Below, piece by piece: positions 47,429 through 50,201 of a stretch of DNA of 50,201 nucleotides. Within the stretch, counting starts at the first letter, position 1, and each line of letters opens with the position of its first letter. The notes below the pieces were generated by a model that saw nothing but the letters and a program-made list of their open reading frames with translations, was not told the origin of the DNA and made no database searches. The stretch is from a virus. The translations under genes and the position numbers were made by a program. The DNA lies in the IMG/VR virus record IMGVR_UViG_3300008107_004148, positions 1-50,201 of that record; one strand, written 5' to 3'.

Positions 47429-47836
47429 ATGAGCACAAATTCAGAAACCATTTTATCCCAACAAACACACATAGGCGACAGTTCGTTACAGTCGCTTATC
47501 AGCAATCCGTTCAAGGGCGACGGCTTTTATAGCCGATCAGACGGCTTGCACACTATCCAAGTATCTATAGCAGGATTTATTGGTAAGATATCTATTCAAG
47601 GTACTCTTGCAGTAAATCCTGTAGAATCAGATTGGTTCACTGTAGAACTAGGCACAGGTGCTATGAGTGTTGACACTACCGGACTACTTACAGAACAAAA
47701 TATTACATCTGTAGAATACACAAGTCCTACAACAAATTCAAAATCTTACAATTTTATTGGTAATTATGTTTGGGTACGTGCTCGAGTATTTGACTGGACC
47801 GATGGTACAATTAATACTATTAAATTAAATCATTAA
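47429..47836 (+). CDS. Small late structural protein
   Basis: 135 residues starting MSTNSETILSQQTHIGDSSLQSL. Beta-rich (IQVSIAGFIGKISIQGTLAV, VWVRARVFDW), Trp and aromatic residues on a likely surface. The start MST and the promoter geometry are the same as in the fibre gene at 9256. Likely a fibre or baseplate component; an in-frame TTG 15 bases earlier is inside the promoter. Confidence 0.72.
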   Translation: MSTNSETILSQQTHIGDSSLQSLISNPFKGDGFYSRSDGLHTIQVSIAGFIGKISIQGTLAVNPVESDWFTVELGTGAMSVDTTGLLTEQNITSVEYTSPTTNSKSYNFIGNYVWVRARVFDWTDGTINTIKLNH

Positions 47837-47845
47837 GGGTAGAGC

Positions 47846-50201
47846 ATGGCTAAGAAAACTATTAATTTGGGCTCAGGAGAATTAACAGGAGACGGCGAAA
47901 GTATACGCTCTGCTTTTTCAAAAGTAAATGAAAACTTTACTGAAATATATAATGGCGGGATTGGTGGAAATATCGATCTGTCAGCTGTTGCGCAAAATAT
48001 TGTACCGTCAGTAGACAGCGACGGTACTACAGGATATACGCTAGGTAGTCCAGATTTTAAATGGAAAGAATTATTTGTTTCTAACGGTTCTATCTACATT
48101 GGTGATATTAAACTAACTAACGTTGGCGGTAAGTTTGTTGCTACAAAAGTCGTTAATCCTGGCACAGAAGAAGAAGAGGATGATCCAGAAGACAGCGATG
48201 CTACAAGTGACATTAGTGGCAATGCTAACACTGGAAACTTTACGTTCAACGCAGATACAATCGCAAACAATAACGACGCATCGATTGAAGTAGTTGGTGG
48301 TTCATTAGGAAACATCGAGGTAGCTACAGTAGATGAACTTGTGCCGCCAGGCGGCATTTGGAGATTGTTTATTGGTGATGAAGCATATCCTACTTTAGGT
48401 ACAACTGTTCAGATAGGCGACACTGTAACCACATCCTGGGGAACTCCCATAACTGCCACTATTACAGATATCCAACAAGATAACGGCTATTGGCAAATCC
48501 ACGTTGATCAAGATATTACTGCGGGACATGATTATTATGACACAGTTACATTTAGTACAGTAGTAACAACTAAGACTTGGACATTTGGCCAAGATGGTAG
48601 TTTACAGATTCCAGGTGGTATTACCGGCGACAACGACATCAACATCACTATTGACAATGACGACAGTAGTACATACACTTGGAACTTTGATCGGACTGGT
48701 GATCTAACTGCTCCTGGAGATATTACCACAGGCCTCGACGGTATTGGTGGTAGATTTATTCAAGACTGTGCTGACGGAGCTACTAGTATGCGTTGGATCA
48801 ATGTCAATCAAGGCAGCAGTAACACACAACTTATCCGTGCTTACACAGGTGATCCTAAACTAAACACAGAAGTTGAACGAGCACAGATCAAACTAAACTG
48901 GGATCAAACTGAAGACAAGAGTGGTTTGACTATTAGAACATTTGATCAATCCAATCCAAACAACGAAGTAGATCACGATTGGCTATTTAAGGGCGACGGT
49001 GTACTACAACTACCTGTGGGTGGAGACATTGTAGACAGCACTGGTGCGTCAGTATTAGGCGGTGGGTCAAGCGGTGATGCCAACATCTGGGTACAGACAT
49101 TTGAATCTGAGGACGGTGCCCCAACAGACATTGTGTCAATAGCATCCAGCGTGGAATATGATAGTGCGGGCAATGTTATTGCCTTGTTCAGTCATTTTAA
49201 CGACAATGACAACAGTCGTTACTATTCAGTGGGCAAGTATACCACCACAGGTACCAAGATATGGACAGCAAGATTTGAGGATGGTTTTCAAACAGACGGC
49301 TGGGGCTTGGCTGTGGACAATGACAGCAACTCAATATATGTGGCAGGTAAAACACTGGTATCAAACGAATCGGGATATGATGTATCCACACTGACCAAAC
49401 TTGACGCCGCTGATGGCACCTTTGAGTGGAGCAAGGTCTATGACTTTGGCTTCGTCAGTGACAGTCCTGTAGTTGATGTGGCCTCAGACGGCAATCCAGT
49501 CATGGTGGGATATGCCAGCAACGGCACTGACAATTATATCACCACTACCAAAGTTGATCCGGCAGACGGCACAATAATATGGTCAAGAGCACTGGATGGA
49601 CAAGGCAATGAAGAAGCCTTTGGTATGGCAGTGGGTCCTACAGGAGAAGTAGTGGCTGTTGGTTATATGACTCAGTTAGGTGTACTGTATGCGGCCGAGA
49701 CATTGTCAGTTGATCCAGCGAGCAATCCACTATGGACTGTAGGCGGTTCAATAAATTTTGTGAATGGCATCACAGCAAATTACTCTTTCACTGACGGTGT
49801 TCCCACATTTACCAATGTGGTTGATACTACGGGTGGCAGATCAGTGGACGATGTAATTGTCACTGTGTTGGGTGAGGACCTTGGCGGCGTTACTGGTGTA
49901 GATGATATGATCGTCAAAGTGGCCACCTTGGCTGCTAACGACACTGACGACCGTATGCTTGTGGTCAAGTACAACAGTTCAGGAGTAATACAGTGGCAAA
50001 AAGCCATACAGTTTGATGCGGGCTTTGACTGCCGTGGAGCAGATGCTGACATTGACAGCGACGGTAACATCTATGTTACTGGCAGTTATCAATATAGTTT
50101 TGAAAGCGGAACAACCAGTGCTCTCAGCATACTGAAACTGGACAGCGCGGGTGTGAAACAGTGGAGTAGACGAGTAACAGGCAACTGTGAAACATTTGGC
50201 G
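47846..50201 (+). CDS. Tail fibre-like protein with beta-propeller repeats (truncated by window end)
   Basis: At least 785 codons remain open to the window edge. Residues 1-36 are the shared fibre module (INLGSGELTGDGESIRSAFS, then KVNENFTEIY). Residues about 50-400 are beta-rich shaft-like. From about residue 408 onward there are SBBP/WD-like repeats (DNDSNSIYVAGKT, DSDGNIYVTGSYQ, with repeated KLD.A.G...W motifs) suggesting a beta-propeller. The DNA from about 48,600 to the end is clearly more GC-rich than the tail block, so this part may be a recent acquisition. AAGGGTAGAGC gives a weak ribosome site before the ATG at 47846. Confidence 0.78.
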   Translation, partial: MAKKTINLGSGELTGDGESIRSAFSKVNENFTEIYNGGIGGNIDLSAVAQNIVPSVDSDGTTGYTLGSPDFKWKELFVSNGSIYIGDIKLTNVGGKFVATKVVNPGTEEEEDDPEDSDATSDISGNANTGNFTFNADTIANNNDASIEVVGGSLGNIEVATVDELVPPGGIWRLFIGDEAYPTLGTTVQIGDTVTTSWGTPITATITDIQQDNGYWQIHVDQDITAGHDYYDTVTFSTVVTTKTWTFGQDGSLQIPGGITGDNDINITIDNDDSSTYTWNFDRTGDLTAPGDITTGLDGIGGRFIQDCADGATSMRWINVNQGSSNTQLIRAYTGDPKLNTEVERAQIKLNWDQTEDKSGLTIRTFDQSNPNNEVDHDWLFKGDGVLQLPVGGDIVDSTGASVLGGGSSGDANIWVQTFESEDGAPTDIVSIASSVEYDSAGNVIALFSHFNDNDNSRYYSVGKYTTTGTKIWTARFEDGFQTDGWGLAVDNDSNSIYVAGKTLVSNESGYDVSTLTKLDAADGTFEWSKVYDFGFVSDSPVVDVASDGNPVMVGYASNGTDNYITTTKVDPADGTIIWSRALDGQGNEEAFGMAVGPTGEVVAVGYMTQLGVLYAAETLSVDPASNPLWTVGGSINFVNGITANYSFTDGVPTFTNVVDTTGGRSVDDVIVTVLGEDLGGVTGVDDMIVKVATLAANDTDDRMLVVKYNSSGVIQWQKAIQFDAGFDCRGADADIDSDGNIYVTGSYQYSFESGTTSALSILKLDSAGVKQWSRRVTGNCETFG

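Noticed and set aside
1-50201. CRISPR array, insertion sequence, integrase or transposase
   Set aside because: No spaced direct repeats, terminal inverted repeats with transposase, or recombinase motifs were seen in the window.

Overview
The window reads as part of the genome of a T4-like tailed phage of a Gram-negative, probably marine, host. The evidence is a dense set of small overlapping genes, AT-rich composition, a tRNA cluster, T4-type replication and repair proteins (gp44-like clamp-loader ATPase, ATP-dependent DNA ligase, endonuclease VII family, DexA-like exonuclease, polynucleotide-kinase-like protein), a GroES/gp31-like co-chaperonin, ThyX, dCMP deaminase, MazG-like and PhoH-like proteins, and very long tail-fibre genes. 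Late genes are preceded by a T4-type late motif (G/C/A)ATAAATA or TAAATA. The host is inferred to be Gram-negative from a spanin pair and lipoproteins; no photosynthesis gene is visible, and the host species cannot be named from this window.

Layout. 1-900: seven or eight tRNA genes (Lys, Lys, Arg, Arg, His, Phe, and one on the minus strand with an ambiguous anticodon) interleaved with two unassigned structured RNAs (about 212-342 and 589-710). 906-9221: an SGNH-like gene on the minus strand, then a plus-strand block of nucleic-acid enzymes and small unknown genes (endonuclease VII-like, tyrosine phosphatase, kinase, metallophosphoesterase, (p)ppGpp hydrolase-like HD protein, DNA ligase). 9226-14808: tail protein, QueD-like enzyme, glycosyltransferase, UV endonuclease and small proteins, including a membrane-anchored protein with two Ca-binding loops and a histone-H1-like tail. 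14841-29558: the tail block, with a 3028-residue fibre-like protein and four more structural genes. 29568-35103: DnaE-like fragment, GroES-like protein, MazG, exonuclease, nucleotidyltransferase, clamp loader, ThyX and dCMP deaminase. 35121-35837: PhoH on the minus strand. 35954-40511: two conserved phage genes followed by an expanded lysis/envelope cassette (GH19 endolysin, Rz/Rz1-like spanins, holin, three lipoproteins in all, a secreted nuclease). 40512-40618: a third unassigned structured RNA. 40620-47424: amidotransferase-like protein, HAD phosphatase, fatty-acid desaturase, kinase-like protein, and a proteostasis run DnaJ - peptide deformylase - ClpA. 47416-50201: another late tail block, ending in a truncated beta-propeller-containing protein.

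Regulation. Early/middle-type promoters are near-perfect host sigma-70 sites (TTGACA or TTGACT, exactly 17 bp, TATAAT or TATACT) at seven places. In several genes, behind both sigma-70 and late promoters, the start codon lies where transcription should begin, so leaderless mRNAs are predicted. Many genes are coupled by ATGA, TAATG or TTGA overlaps. The least explained elements are the three structured RNAs, the leaderless promoters, a 14-bp palindrome that would hide the start codon of gene 9256 in read-through mRNA, a stand-alone DnaE-like fragment, and the EF-hand/H1-like membrane protein. All functions come from reading motifs by eye; no database search was made.
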